40,042 nucleotides of DNA from CAZMVU01 sp964569295. Lineage in GTDB: Bacteria > Hydrogenedentota > Hydrogenedentia > Hydrogenedentales > JAGMZX01. The translations under genes were made by a program, and so were the position numbers. Positions 32,470-39,981 of the stretch are shown here, piece after piece. Numbering within the stretch: the stretch's first letter is position 1; each line of letters starts with the position of its first letter. The notes under the pieces were generated by a model, which did no database searches, had not been told where the DNA came from, and saw only the letters and a list, made by a program, of their open reading frames with translations. The stretch is taken from assembly GCA_964569295.1 (NCBI GenBank), contig CAZMVU010000018.1, positions 1-40,042 of the forward strand, read 5' to 3'.

Positions 32470-32868
32470 CTACCAGACCTCGCACAGCACTTCACCGCCC
32501 ACGCGGGCCTGGCGCGCCTGCTTGCCGGTCATGACGCCGGTACTGGTGCTGATGATGGTAATGCCAAGACCGCTGCGCACGGGCTTGATGTCTTTGTGGC
32601 CGACGTAGACGCGCAGGCTGGGCTTGGATACACGGCGCAGGCCCTGCACCACGGGGCTGCGGTCGCGCTGGTACTTGAGCGTGACCACGATATGCCCGGG
32701 CTTGGGCTCATCGTGGAACGTGTAATCCCGGATAAAGCCCTGCTCTTTGAGCACGCGGCAGATCTCGATCTTGAGCCGCGAAGCGGGGATCTCGACAGCG
32801 CGGTGCCGCGCGAGGTGGCCGTTGCGGATGCGGGTCAACAAGTCGGCTATTGGATCGCTCATCGACAT
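32470..32868 (-). CDS. rpsH: 30S ribosomal protein S8
   Basis: S8 is a primary 16S rRNA binder and in Escherichia coli represses the spc operon by binding its mRNA near the L5 start. The 132-residue protein begins MSMSDPIADLLTRIRNGHLA and ends with the RNA-binding motif ISTSTGVMTGKQARQARVGGEVLCEVW. The first ATG (32868) is preferred because AGAGGG lies nine bases upstream; a second ATG occurs two codons later. A structured 134-base spacer ahead of rplE in this cluster is a candidate for its regulatory target. Confidence 0.98.
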   Translation of the reverse strand: MSMSDPIADLLTRIRNGHLARHRAVEIPASRLKIEICRVLKEQGFIRDYTFHDEPKPGHIVVTLKYQRDRSPVVQGLRRVSKPSLRVYVGHKDIKPVRSGLGITIISTSTGVMTGKQARQARVGGEVLCEVW

Positions 32869-32886
32869 GGTGGGTAACCCTCTTCG

Positions 32887-33192
32887 CTACCAGCTGGATT
32901 TCTTGACGCCAGGCAGCTTGCCCTCGAGGGCGAGCTCGCGCAGCGCAATGCGTGAGATGCGGAACTTGCGATAGTAACCCCGGGGGCGGCCGGTAAGGTC
33001 GCACCGGTTGCGGTAGCGCACGGGGCTCGCATCGCGCGGAATTTTGGCCAGCTCGCGGTAGGCCGCGTGCTTTTCGTCCTGGCCGGTCTCGGGATTCTTG
33101 ATAACCTTGAGAAGCGCTGCGCGCTTGTCGGCGTAGCGGGCGATAACCTGCGCTAACCGCTTCTCACGTTCTACCTTGCATTTCTTAGCCAA
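32887..33192 (-). CDS. rpsN: 30S ribosomal protein S14 (long, zinc-free form)
   Basis: S14 sits in the head of the small subunit. At 101 residues it is the long C-minus form: one Cys in RNRCDLTGRPRGYYRKF but not the CxxC pairs of the 61-residue zinc form. The N-terminus MAKKCKVEREKRLAQVIARY and C-terminus LPGVKKSSW are standard. The start codon is TTG (33192), supported by AGGAG eight bases upstream and by the position of AKKCKV. rplE ends 32 bases upstream. Confidence 0.97.
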   Translation of the reverse strand: MAKKCKVEREKRLAQVIARYADKRAALLKVIKNPETGQDEKHAAYRELAKIPRDASPVRYRNRCDLTGRPRGYYRKFRISRIALRELALEGKLPGVKKSSW

Positions 33193-33224
33193 TGTGCCTG
33201 CTCCTCGTTCTCTCTGGCATGCCG

Positions 33225-33770
33225 CTAGCGGGCAAAGGGCATACCGAAGCGGCGCAAGAGCTCGTGGCTCTCTTCGCGCGAGTTGCTGTTGCGGATGACG
33301 AAGGTGATGTTCACACCGCGAACACGGGCCACGTTATCCACGTTCACTTCCGGGAAGATCGTGTGCTCGCGAACACCCAGGGTATAGTTGCCGAATTTAT
33401 CGAAAGCCTTGGCCGACACGCCGCGAAAGTCGCGAATGCGGGGGATCGCCACGTTCAGCAGCCGGTCGAGAAATTCGTACATGCGGTCTCCGCGCAGCGT
33501 GACCATGCAACCGATGGGGTTGCCGGCACGCAACTTGAAATTCGAGATGGACCGGCGTGCCTTGCGAATGCACGCCTTCTGCCCGGTAATCAGCGACAAC
33601 TCCTGCGCCGCGCCCTCGAGCAGCCGCGGATCCTGGGTCGCGTCGCCCACGCCCATGTTCACCACCACCTTGTCGATGTGGGGCACCTGCATCACGTTGG
33701 CATAGCGGAACTGTTCTCGCATGTCCGGCAGGATTTCATTCCTGTATTGCTCTTTGAGTCTCGGCGTCAC
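33225..33770 (-). CDS. rplE: 50S ribosomal protein L5
   Basis: L5 binds 5S rRNA and forms the inter-subunit bridge with S13. The 181-residue product contains VPHIDKVVVNMGVGDA, ITGQKACIRKARRSISNFKLR, PIGCMVTLRG, and the GVREHTIFPEV and NITFVIRNSNSREESHELLRRFGMPF ends. The GTG at 33770 (before TPRLKEQYR) with GGAG upstream gives the normal length. The frame stays open back to 34007, but that would run through the 134-base spacer and into rplX. Confidence 0.96.
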   Translation of the reverse strand: MTPRLKEQYRNEILPDMREQFRYANVMQVPHIDKVVVNMGVGDATQDPRLLEGAAQELSLITGQKACIRKARRSISNFKLRAGNPIGCMVTLRGDRMYEFLDRLLNVAIPRIRDFRGVSAKAFDKFGNYTLGVREHTIFPEVNVDNVARVRGVNITFVIRNSNSREESHELLRRFGMPFAR

Positions 33771-33799
33771 GGTAGCATCACTCCCACGGCTCGGATTGT

Positions 33800-33833
33800 G
33801 GCCAGCCGCCCCGGTTCTGCGCGGGGCGCGGCC
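33800..33833 (-). promoter_or_regulatory. Structured spacer hairpin between rplX and rplE (candidate S8 regulatory site)
   Basis: On the minus strand GGCCGCGCCCC pairs with GGGGCGGCTGGCC around a ten-base loop, with small bulges. It sits 30 bases before the rplE GTG, in the only long spacer (134 bases) of this part of the cluster. In Escherichia coli the S8 autoregulatory site lies at the same rplX-rplE junction; functional equivalence here is inference. Confidence 0.4.
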
Positions 33834-33904
33834 AGAAAGCTGTTTTACCTTGTCCGGCGGTGTTGGTTTCCATTGGACCGAAAGCGGCCTTTCTGCGCGC
33901 GCCC

Positions 33905-34219
33905 TTAGTCGTTGAGCGTTTCGCCATTGAGTTTGAACACGCGCACGCGGCTGCCGTCTTCGAGCCGCTTCATCTTGATCGGCGACGGTTTCTTGGCGGA
34001 GTCGCACCAGGGCATGACGTTCGAGAGGTGAATGGGCGCCTCCCGCTCGACAATGCCGCCTTGCTGGTTGCGGCTGGATGGGCGCTGGTGCTTTTTCACC
34101 ATGTTTACGCCTTCAACCAGGATGCGCTCTTTTTTCGGATAAACCGCAAGCACACGGCCCCGGCTGCCTTTGTATTTGCCTTGCGTCACCACCACGGTGT
34201 CGTCTTTACGGATATGCAT
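33905..34219 (-). CDS. rplX: 50S ribosomal protein L24
   Basis: L24 initiates large-subunit assembly and borders the exit tunnel. The 104-residue protein has the KOW motif near the start (DTVVVTQGKYKGSRGRVLAVYPKKERILVEGVN), then VKKHQRPSSRNQQGGIVEREAPIHLSNVM, all family hallmarks. The ATG lies 12 bases after the rplN stop. A 134-base spacer follows before rplE, longer than most gaps in the cluster. Confidence 0.98.
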   Translation of the reverse strand: MHIRKDDTVVVTQGKYKGSRGRVLAVYPKKERILVEGVNMVKKHQRPSSRNQQGGIVEREAPIHLSNVMPWCDSAKKPSPIKMKRLEDGSRVRVFKLNGETLND

Positions 34220-34231
34220 GGCTCTCGTTCC

Positions 34232-34618
34232 TTACAGGACCTCGGGTGCGAGGCTGAGAATTTTCGTGAAGCCCTTGGCGCGCAGTTCGCGGGGCACGGG
34301 ACCAAAGACGCGGGTGCCGCGCGGTTCCGGCTCACGGCCTTTTTCGCGCGCCATGTTCACGATGACCGCCGCGTTCGAGTCGAATCGGATCGTGGTGCCG
34401 TCCGCACGTTGGGTGTCTTTCTTGACACGTACCACCACGGCCTTCACCACGTCGCCCTTCTTGATGTTGGCATTGGGCAGCGCCTCTTTCACGCTGGCGG
34501 TCACGATGTCGCCGAGGCCGGCATAGCGCCGCTTCGATCCGCCCATCACTTGGATGACGCGGATACGGCGTGCGCCGGAATTGTCGGCCACTTTTAATCG
34601 GCTGTAAATCTGTATCAT
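34232..34618 (-). CDS. rplN: 50S ribosomal protein L14
   Basis: L14 lies at the subunit interface, in bridges with 16S rRNA. The 128-residue sequence has MIQIYSRLKVADNSGARRIR, the L14 signature region GDIVTASVKEALPNANIKKGDVVKAV, FDSNAAVIV and GTRVFGPVPRELR, with a C-terminus a few residues longer than the usual 122. The ATG lies 82 bases from rpsQ across a spacer that contains a perfect hairpin. Confidence 0.98.
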   Translation of the reverse strand: MIQIYSRLKVADNSGARRIRVIQVMGGSKRRYAGLGDIVTASVKEALPNANIKKGDVVKAVVVRVKKDTQRADGTTIRFDSNAAVIVNMAREKGREPEPRGTRVFGPVPRELRAKGFTKILSLAPEVL

Positions 34619-34634
34619 CGCGGCGGTTCCTCAC

Positions 34635-34653
34635 GCGCCTGCCGAACAGGCGC
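34635..34653 (-). promoter_or_regulatory. Hairpin in the rpsQ-rplN spacer
   Basis: GCGCCTG (34635-34641) and CAGGCGC (34647-34653) form a perfect 7-bp stem; on the minus strand the loop is TTCGG. No T run follows, so processing site or translational element is likelier than terminator. It marks the boundary between what would be the S10 and spc operons in Escherichia coli. Confidence 0.45.
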
Positions 34654-34700
34654 TTACTACGCTGGGTTGCTGTGGGGGGATGGCCTGACGGCCCGCCCTG

Positions 34701-34961
34701 CTACTCGACCTTCTTGATGACTTCCACCAGGCGCCAGCGCTTGGTGCGGCTCAACGGCCGGGTCTCCCGGATGCGCACCCAATCGCCCACCTGACAGGTG
34801 TTTTCCTCGTCGTGGGCCTTGAATTTCTTCGTGCGCTTGATGCTCTTCTTGTACAGCGGATGTTGTATCAGGCCTTCGACCGCGACCGTGATGGTCTTGT
34901 CCATCTTGTCGCTGGTTACACAGCCCACGCGCTCTTTGCGGTATCCTTGCACCTTGGCCAT
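34701..34961 (-). CDS. rpsQ: 30S ribosomal protein S17
   Basis: S17 is an early-binding small-subunit protein. The 86-residue sequence shows the OB-fold motifs GCVTSDKMDKTITVAVEGLIQHPLYKK-like, then KFKAHDEENTCQVGDWVRIRETRPLSRTKRWRLVEVI, which contains the S17 signature. It follows rpmC with only two bases between stop and start, consistent with coupled translation. Confidence 0.98.
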   Translation of the reverse strand: MAKVQGYRKERVGCVTSDKMDKTITVAVEGLIQHPLYKKSIKRTKKFKAHDEENTCQVGDWVRIRETRPLSRTKRWRLVEVIKKVE

Positions 34962-34963
34962 GG

Positions 34964-35173
34964 CTACTGCGTCCCTTTCTCGGCCGCGCGTTCGCGCTCG
35001 CGCAGCACCGTCTTGATACGGGCAATCTCTCTACGCGCTTCCCGGGCCGCGCGCACGTTTTCGACCACTTCGGTGGCCTGGGCAAGACGGAAACTCAACA
35101 CGGCCTTCTGCCGGTCCTCAAGGCGGTCCAGCAGTTCCTCGCCGGTCAGCTCTCTCAATTGATTCGCCTTCAC
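34964..35173 (-). CDS. rpmC: 50S ribosomal protein L29
   Basis: L29 is a small two-helix protein at the exit-tunnel rim, a docking point for trigger factor and SRP. The 69-residue protein reads VKANQLRELTGEELLDRLED, then a coiled segment through EARREIARIKTVLRERERA, matching family length and signature (the ARIKTVLRE segment). The start is GTG at 35173 with GGGAG seven bases ahead; the longer open frame to 35398 is a shadow of rplP. Confidence 0.95.
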   Translation of the reverse strand: MKANQLRELTGEELLDRLEDRQKAVLSFRLAQATEVVENVRAAREARREIARIKTVLRERERAAEKGTQ

Positions 35174-35184
35174 GTCGCGTCTCC

Positions 35185-35589
35185 CTAGCGCTTGACAAAC
35201 TTCGTGGGTATGGGCAGTTTCTGCCCCGCCAGGCGGATGGCCTCGCGGGCGATCTCTTCGGGTACGCCCTCGAGCTCGAACATGACGCGGCCGGGCTTGA
35301 CGACAGCAACCCATTCTTCCGGGGCGCCTTTGCCCTTGCCCATGCGTACTTCCGCCGGTTTCTTGGTAATCGGTTTGTCCGGAAACAGCCGGATCCATAT
35401 TTTTCCGCCGCGCTTTATCCGGCGCGTCATGGCGATACGGGCCGCCTCGATCTGGCGCGCGGTAATCCAGCCGTCGCCCATCGCCTTCAGCCCGTATTCG
35501 CCGAAGGCCATGTAGTAGCCGCCTTTTGAGGCGCCTGTACGCCGGCCGCGCTGCTGCTTGCGGTGCTTTACTCGTTTCGGCATCAACAT
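35185..35589 (-). CDS. rplP: 50S ribosomal protein L16
   Basis: L16 helps position tRNA at the A site. The 134-residue sequence begins MLMPKRVKHRKQQRGRRTG and has FGEYGLKAMGDGWITARQIEAARIAM, RIFPDKP-like RLFPDKPITKKPAEVRMGKGKG and the VKPGRVMFELEGV end, all standard. A second ATG lies two codons in; the first is kept because L16 usually starts MLMPK. It lies 20 bases after the rpsC stop. Confidence 0.98.
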   Translation of the reverse strand: MLMPKRVKHRKQQRGRRTGASKGGYYMAFGEYGLKAMGDGWITARQIEAARIAMTRRIKRGGKIWIRLFPDKPITKKPAEVRMGKGKGAPEEWVAVVKPGRVMFELEGVPEEIAREAIRLAGQKLPIPTKFVKR

Positions 35590-35609
35590 GGGAACAATGA
35601 CTCCCTCAT

Positions 35610-36353
35610 TTAGCGCTTGGCGCCGCTGGTTGCGGCCGCGCCGCGCTCACCGCCGCGTTCGCCGCCGCGTTCGCCGCCGCTACGCCGCTGTGTCTGTCCT
35701 TGGCCGCCTATGGTGGTGACCATTTCGCCCGGGGCCATGTCGCCGTGGTAAATCCAACACTTGACCCCGATCGTGCCGTAGGTCGTGCGGCTCAGGGCAA
35801 AGCCGTAGTCCACGTTCGCGCGCAGGGTGTGCAGCGGCACGCTTCCTTCGCGCGCTTGCTCGCTGCGGGCGATCTCGGCGCCGTTCAGGCGGCCAGCCAC
35901 GCGCAGGCGAATGCCCTTGGCACCCAGGCGCATGGTGTTCTGCACGGCCTTTTTCATGGCCCGCCGGAACGAAATGCGGCGCTGAATCTGCTGGGCGATG
36001 TTCTCGGCTACCAGCGTGGCGCTGAGTTCCGGGCTCATCACCTCGACGATATTGATAAGCAGTTCACGGCCGGTGAGCCGTTCGAGCTCATAGCGCAGTT
36101 TGTCCACTTCGGTGCCGCGCTGCCCGATGACGAGGCCGGGGCGCGCGGTATAGATATGCACCTTGGCCTTGCGGCCGGCGCGCTCGATGTCAACCTTCGC
36201 CACGCCCGTGTGGAAGAGGCGCTTTTTCACATAGTCACGCAGTTTCAGGTCTTCGTGCAGCAGGTCCGCGTAGTTTTTGTCCGCGTACCAGATGGAAGAC
36301 CAGTTCTGGATAATGCCCAGCCGGAAGCCGTTCGGATGTACCTTCTGACCCAC
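35610..36353 (-). CDS. rpsC: 30S ribosomal protein S3 with Arg/Gly-rich tail
   Basis: S3 lies at the mRNA entry pore and contributes to unwinding of incoming mRNA. The 247-residue protein starts GQKVHPNGFRLGII, has the KH domain with GLVIGQRGTEVDKLRYELERL, and the C-terminal signature SFRRAMKKAVQNTMRLGAKGIRL and GRLNGAEIARSE. The last ~25 residues are low-complexity with three GGER units, encoded by a 12-bp tandem repeat around 35640-35685. The start is GTG at 36353 with AGGAG six bases upstream; the open frame to 36941 passes through rplV. Confidence 0.97.
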   Translation of the reverse strand: MGQKVHPNGFRLGIIQNWSSIWYADKNYADLLHEDLKLRDYVKKRLFHTGVAKVDIERAGRKAKVHIYTARPGLVIGQRGTEVDKLRYELERLTGRELLINIVEVMSPELSATLVAENIAQQIQRRISFRRAMKKAVQNTMRLGAKGIRLRVAGRLNGAEIARSEQAREGSVPLHTLRANVDYGFALSRTTYGTIGVKCWIYHGDMAPGEMVTTIGGQGQTQRRSGGERGGERGGERGAAATSGAKR

Positions 36354-36364
36354 GGTGTTCTCCT

Positions 36365-36745
36365 CTAGTTCTTCTTCGACTTGGACTTGGCTTTCACCTC
36401 GTCCGAAATCTGGATGGAAATGTGGCTGCGCCGCTTGCGGATGGGCGTCGCGCGGCCGCGCGGGGCGGGGCGCCAGCGCTTGTACGTGCGGCCCTGGTCC
36501 ACCATGATGCGTGCCACCACCATATCGTCCGGGTCGACGGTCTGATGCGTCTCGTTCGCGGCGTGCTCCGCATTGGCGACCGCACTCGCGAGCAGCTTGC
36601 GCAACTCCGGGGCGGACTTTTTCTGCGTGAATTCCAATATCTCGAGCGCCTCGGGGACTTTTTTGCCCCGGATAAGATCGGCCACCAGGCGCACCTTGCG
36701 CGGCGCGATGGCCAGATTCCTCATGCGGGCGGCGGCTGTAGCCAT
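36365..36745 (-). CDS. rplV: 50S ribosomal protein L22
   Basis: L22 extends a beta-hairpin into the exit tunnel, where it affects macrolide binding and nascent-chain sensing. The 126-residue protein has IAPRKVRLVADLIRGKKVPEAL, LLASAVANAEHAA, and the hairpin and signature region VDQGRTYKRWRPAPRGRATPI with RKRRSHISI. A Lys/Ser tail (KAKSKSKKN) extends the usual end. Its stop lies 11 bases before the rpsC start. Confidence 0.98.
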   Translation of the reverse strand: MATAAARMRNLAIAPRKVRLVADLIRGKKVPEALEILEFTQKKSAPELRKLLASAVANAEHAANETHQTVDPDDMVVARIMVDQGRTYKRWRPAPRGRATPIRKRRSHISIQISDEVKAKSKSKKN

Positions 36746-36775
36746 GTCGATTCCCTCTCTCTTGCGCGCCGGCGG

Positions 36776-37039
36776 CTATCGGCCGCCAGCATGCCCTTTG
36801 AACGTGCGGGTGGGGGCAAACTCGCCGAGTTTGTGGCCCACCATATTCTCCGTCACGAACACGGGGATAAAGTTCTTGCCGTTGTGTACCGCGATGGTGA
36901 GCCCGACCATCTCGGGGATGATCGTCGAGCGGCGCGACCATGTGCGGATAACCTTGCGGTCTCCCGAGGCCTGGGCGTTGGTCACCTTATCGAACAGATT
37001 CATGTCGATGAAGTAGCCTTTTTTGAGTGAACGGGTCAC
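36776..37039 (-). CDS. rpsS: 30S ribosomal protein S19
   Basis: S19 sits at the top of the small-subunit head with S13. The 87-residue protein reads TRSLKKGYFIDMNLFDKV, then TWSRRSTIIPEMVGLTIAVHNGK and the signature VTENMVGHKLGEFAPTRTFKGHAG. The start is GTG at 37039 with AGGAG eight bases ahead. It lies 18 bases after rplB. Confidence 0.98.
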   Translation of the reverse strand: MTRSLKKGYFIDMNLFDKVTNAQASGDRKVIRTWSRRSTIIPEMVGLTIAVHNGKNFIPVFVTENMVGHKLGEFAPTRTFKGHAGGR

Positions 37040-37057
37040 GAGACGTTCTCCTGTGCG

Positions 37058-37891
37058 CTACTTGGCTTTGCGGCGGCGAATAATAAACCGGTTGGTCCGG
37101 TGCTTTTTCTTACGGGTCTTGTGGCCTTTGGTGGGGACGCCCCACGGCGTACAGGGGTGCCGGCCGCCCGAGGTGCGTCCTTCACCGCCACCGTGCGGGT
37201 GGTCGACGGGATTCATCACCACGCCGCGAACCTTGGGCCGGCGTCCCAGCCAACGTGCGCGCCCGGCTTTGCCGAGGTCGACGTTGAGGTGGTCTTCGTT
37301 GCCAACGGTGCCTATGGTCGCCCGGCAGTCGGCGAGTACCCGGCGCATTTCTCCCGACGGCATCCGCAAGACGCAGTAGCGCCCTTCTTTGGCAAGCAAC
37401 TGGCAGCTATTGCCGGCCGAGCGGGCTATCTGGCCGCCCTTGCCCGGGGTCATCTCGACGTTGTGCAGCGCGGTGCCGAGGGGAATCCGGCTGAGCGGCA
37501 AGGAGTTGCCCACCTCGAATTCCGCATCCGGTCCGGCTTTGATGACCTGGCCCACGCGCAGACCGCGCGGCGCCAGGATATAGCGTTTCTCGCCATCGGC
37601 GTACACGATGAGCGCCAGGCGCGCCGACCGGTTCGGGTCGTACTCGAGTGCGGTCACCTTGCCGGGCACGGCCAGCTTGTCGCGCCGGAAGTCAATCGCG
37701 CGATACCGCCGCTTGTGCCCACCGCCGCGCCGGCGCATGGTAATGCGGCCATGGTTGTTGCGGCCGGCCTTCTCTGCGTTGGGCGACAGGAGCCGTTTTT
37801 CAGGCTTCTTGCCCTTCGTCAGAGACGAGAAGTCGGCCACGCTCATGTTGCGCCGCGACGGCGTCACCGGTTTGAATCGTTTTACAGGCAT
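37058..37891 (-). CDS. rplB: 50S ribosomal protein L2
   Basis: L2 is a primary 23S rRNA binder required for subunit association and peptidyl-transferase function. The 277-residue protein shows KRFKPVTPSRRNMSV, GRNNHGRITMRRRGGGHKRRYR, VEMTPGKGGQIARSAG and the signature VDHPHGGGEGRTSGGRHP with its conserved His. The C-terminus WGVPTKGHKTRKKK is normal. It lies between rplW and rpsS in the standard S10 order. Confidence 0.99.
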   Translation of the reverse strand: MPVKRFKPVTPSRRNMSVADFSSLTKGKKPEKRLLSPNAEKAGRNNHGRITMRRRGGGHKRRYRAIDFRRDKLAVPGKVTALEYDPNRSARLALIVYADGEKRYILAPRGLRVGQVIKAGPDAEFEVGNSLPLSRIPLGTALHNVEMTPGKGGQIARSAGNSCQLLAKEGRYCVLRMPSGEMRRVLADCRATIGTVGNEDHLNVDLGKAGRARWLGRRPKVRGVVMNPVDHPHGGGEGRTSGGRHPCTPWGVPTKGHKTRKKKHRTNRFIIRRRKAK

Positions 37892-37904
37892 AACTGAGCC
37901 TCAC

Positions 37905-38204
37905 TTAGATCAGATCGATTGTATCGCCCGGGCGCAGGGTAATGACGGCCTTCTTCCACTGCGAGCGGCGCCCTTCGCGGCGGCTCGCCATAAGGCGGCG
38001 TGTTTTCCCTGCGTAGTTCATGGTATTCACGGAGACCACCTTGACCTCGGGGAACTGCGCCTCGATGGCCTCCTTGATTTGTCTCTTGTTCGCCTTGGGA
38101 TTCACCCGGAAGGTGTACTGGCTGCCCTTGGCCTTGGCCGTCTGAATCTGCGACTCTTCGGTCACGATGGGCCGCTGGATAATCTCGTGCGCATGGAAAC
38201 TCAT
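37905..38204 (-). CDS. rplW: 50S ribosomal protein L23
   Basis: L23 sits at the tunnel exit and is the main docking site for trigger factor. The 99-residue sequence has IIQRPIVTEESQIQTAKAKGSQYTF-type start, VNPKANKRQIKEAIEAQFPEVKV and TMNYAGKTRRLMASRREGRRSQWKKAVITL end. Its ATG overlaps the rplD stop by four bases (ATGA), so translation is probably coupled. Confidence 0.98.
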   Translation of the reverse strand: MSFHAHEIIQRPIVTEESQIQTAKAKGSQYTFRVNPKANKRQIKEAIEAQFPEVKVVSVNTMNYAGKTRRLMASRREGRRSQWKKAVITLRPGDTIDLI

Positions 38205-38827
38205 GACAGGCGTTCCTCCAGTTGGCCAAGCGCCTCTTCCTGCACGATGACGCGCGCGGCGTTGAGCACGTCCAGGGCGTTTACATCCGCCGCCGTGCGC
38301 ACGGTCACCTGCGGGATGTTCCGCGTGGAAAGGAGCAGGTTCTTGTCCGTGGCCGCGCTCACCAACAGTGTCTTGCGCCTTTCCGGGGCGAGCGATTCGA
38401 GCATGTCGGCGATGGGCTTGGTCTTTGGCGCTTCGACTGCGAGCCCCGTGAGCACACTGAGCCGGTCGCCGCGCACGCGTTCACTGAGCATGCAACGCAA
38501 CGCCTGGCGCCGGACGCGGCCTGTAATTTTCGTGCGGTAGCTGCGCGGCGTGGGGCCGAACACCGTGCCGCCGCCGCGAAGATGCGGCTCGCGGATGCTG
38601 CCGCGCCGGGCGCGGCCGGTGCCTTTCTGTCGAAACGGCTTTTGGCCGCCGCCGCGCACCTCTTTGCGGGTCTTGGTCTTGTGCGTGCCCTGGCGCTTAT
38701 GCGCCTGCAAGGCCACCGCCACATCGTGTATGAGCGCGGGGTTGAGATCCGCGGCGAACACAACGTCGCTGACCTCCTTGGCGCCCTTGTCGCTCCCTGT
38801 CGTATCGACCACTTTGAGCGTCGCCAT
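38201..38827 (-). CDS. rplD: 50S ribosomal protein L4
   Basis: L4 lines the exit tunnel with L22; in Escherichia coli it also represses the S10 operon by attenuation. The 208-residue protein has the tunnel-loop block TRKEVRGGGQKPFRQKGTGR followed by RGSIREPHLRGGGTVFGP, then a C-terminal globular part with NVLLSTRNIP-like NLLLSTRNIPQVTVRTAADVNALDVL. Its start overlaps the rplC stop by one base (TAATG) and its stop overlaps rplW by four. Confidence 0.98.
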   Translation of the reverse strand: MATLKVVDTTGSDKGAKEVSDVVFAADLNPALIHDVAVALQAHKRQGTHKTKTRKEVRGGGQKPFRQKGTGRARRGSIREPHLRGGGTVFGPTPRSYRTKITGRVRRQALRCMLSERVRGDRLSVLTGLAVEAPKTKPIADMLESLAPERRKTLLVSAATDKNLLLSTRNIPQVTVRTAADVNALDVLNAARVIVQEEALGQLEERLS

Positions 38828-39462
38828 TACGCATTCCCCTTCACGGTGGGCTTGATGGATACCAAGCTGCCGTTGGCGCCGGGGACGCTGCCGCGCACAA
38901 CGATAACGTTACGCTCGGCCTCGACCCGGATGATCTCGAGGTTCTGCACCGTGACTCGGTCGGTGCCCATATGCCCCGGCATGCCTTTGCCCTTGTAAAT
39001 TTCCGAAGGATAGGCGGCCTGGCCGACCGACCCCGTCGCACGGTGAAGATTCGAACCGTGCCCCGCCGGGCCGCCGCCATAGCCATGGCGCTTCATGGCG
39101 CCCGCAAAGCCTTTGCCCTTGGACGTGCCGGTGATGTCCACCCGCTGACCGACGCTGAACATGTCGGCGCTGACCTGATCGCCCACACTGAGCTCCGTAG
39201 CGGCATCCACGCGAAACTCGCGCAACGCACGCGCCGGCGCCACGCCCGCTTTCTTGAAGTGGCCGAGGAGCGGCATAGTAACCCGCGACTCTTTTTGTGT
39301 GCCGAAGCCCACTTGCACGGCCTCGTAGCCGTCGTTCGCCGTGGTCTTGCGCTGCACCACGGTGCATGGCCCCGCCTCGATAAGCGTGACCGGCACCGAT
39401 CGGCCGTCCTCGAGGAAGAGGCGGGTCATGCCGACTTTTTTGCCGAGTATCCCTTGTGCCAT
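38827..39462 (-). CDS. rplC: 50S ribosomal protein L3
   Basis: L3 is an assembly-initiator protein reaching toward the peptidyl-transferase centre. The 211-residue sequence shows GILGKKVGMTRLF, VDITGTSKGKGFAGAMKRH, the loop GGGPAGHGSNLHRATGSVGQ that carries the methylated Gln in many bacteria, and GKGMPGHMGTDRVTVQNLEI. It is preceded by an unusually long 167-base spacer after rpsJ that contains a hairpin. Confidence 0.98.
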   Translation of the reverse strand: MAQGILGKKVGMTRLFLEDGRSVPVTLIEAGPCTVVQRKTTANDGYEAVQVGFGTQKESRVTMPLLGHFKKAGVAPARALREFRVDAATELSVGDQVSADMFSVGQRVDITGTSKGKGFAGAMKRHGYGGGPAGHGSNLHRATGSVGQAAYPSEIYKGKGMPGHMGTDRVTVQNLEIIRVEAERNVIVVRGSVPGANGSLVSIKPTVKGNA

Positions 39463-39543
39463 CGTTCGTTTATCCCATACCGTCGCGTAATGCGCCGTTA
39501 TCCGATGCGGCGCTCAGCGCGCCGGCTCGCTCTTCGGGGGCCT

Positions 39544-39573
39544 GGGTTGCCTTTCCGGGCAAACGCGCAACCC
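39544..39573 (-). promoter_or_regulatory. Hairpin in the rpsJ-rplC spacer
   Basis: GGGTTGC (39544-39550) and GCAACCC (39567-39573) form a perfect 7-bp stem; within the 16-base loop TTT and AAA could add three pairs. The spacer is 167 bases, long for this cluster. No T run follows on the minus strand. Function is unknown; a translational or attenuation element is possible. Confidence 0.35.
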
Positions 39574-39629
39574 GTGTCCAATTCCAAGGTAAGCACCCGC
39601 CGGTAATCCGGGCGTCACCCGCTTGCCAA

Positions 39630-39941
39630 TTACTGTTTGATCTCGACATCGACCCCTGCCGGCAGGTCCAGGCGCATCAGCTTGTCCACGGTAGACGCGG
39701 TCGGCTCGACAATGTCGAGCAGGCGCTTGTGTGTGCGGCTCTCAAACTGCTCGCGTGACTTTTTGTCGATGTGCGGGCCCCGCAGCACCGTGTACTTCGC
39801 GAAGCACGTGGGCAGTGGCACGGGCCCGTTGATGCTCGCCCCCGTGCTCTGGGCCGCGGTCACGATGTCTTTCGTGGCCTGATCGAGCAGGGTATGGTCG
39901 TAGGCGCGCAGTTTAATCCGTATCTTGTGGGTCGCAGCCAT
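39630..39941 (-). CDS. rpsJ: 30S ribosomal protein S10
   Basis: S10 belongs to the small-subunit head and, as NusE, also joins antitermination complexes with NusB. The 103-residue protein has KIRIKLRAYDHTLLDQATKDIV, GPVPLPT and the signature LRGPHIDKKSREQFESRTHKRLLDI, with VDKLMRLDLPAGVDVEIKQ end. It follows tuf by 45 bases, so the str and S10 operons are probably joined. Confidence 0.98.
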   Translation of the reverse strand: MAATHKIRIKLRAYDHTLLDQATKDIVTAAQSTGASINGPVPLPTCFAKYTVLRGPHIDKKSREQFESRTHKRLLDIVEPTASTVDKLMRLDLPAGVDVEIKQ

Positions 39942-39962
39942 GCTCGGCTCTCCAATGCGCTC

Positions 39963-39981
39963 TCCGCGCCTCAGGCGCGGA
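39963..39981 (-). promoter_or_regulatory. Hairpin in the tuf-rpsJ spacer
   Basis: TCCGCGCC (39963-39970) and GGCGCGGA (39974-39981) form a perfect 8-bp stem with a three-base loop, ending six bases after the tuf stop. No T run follows on the minus strand, so full termination is unlikely; partial termination or processing between tuf and the ribosomal genes would fit. Confidence 0.45.

Noticed and set aside
33771..34007. 79-residue N-terminal extension of L5
   Set aside because: The frame is open, but it would overlap rplX and translate a structured spacer; L5 has normal length from GTG 33770.
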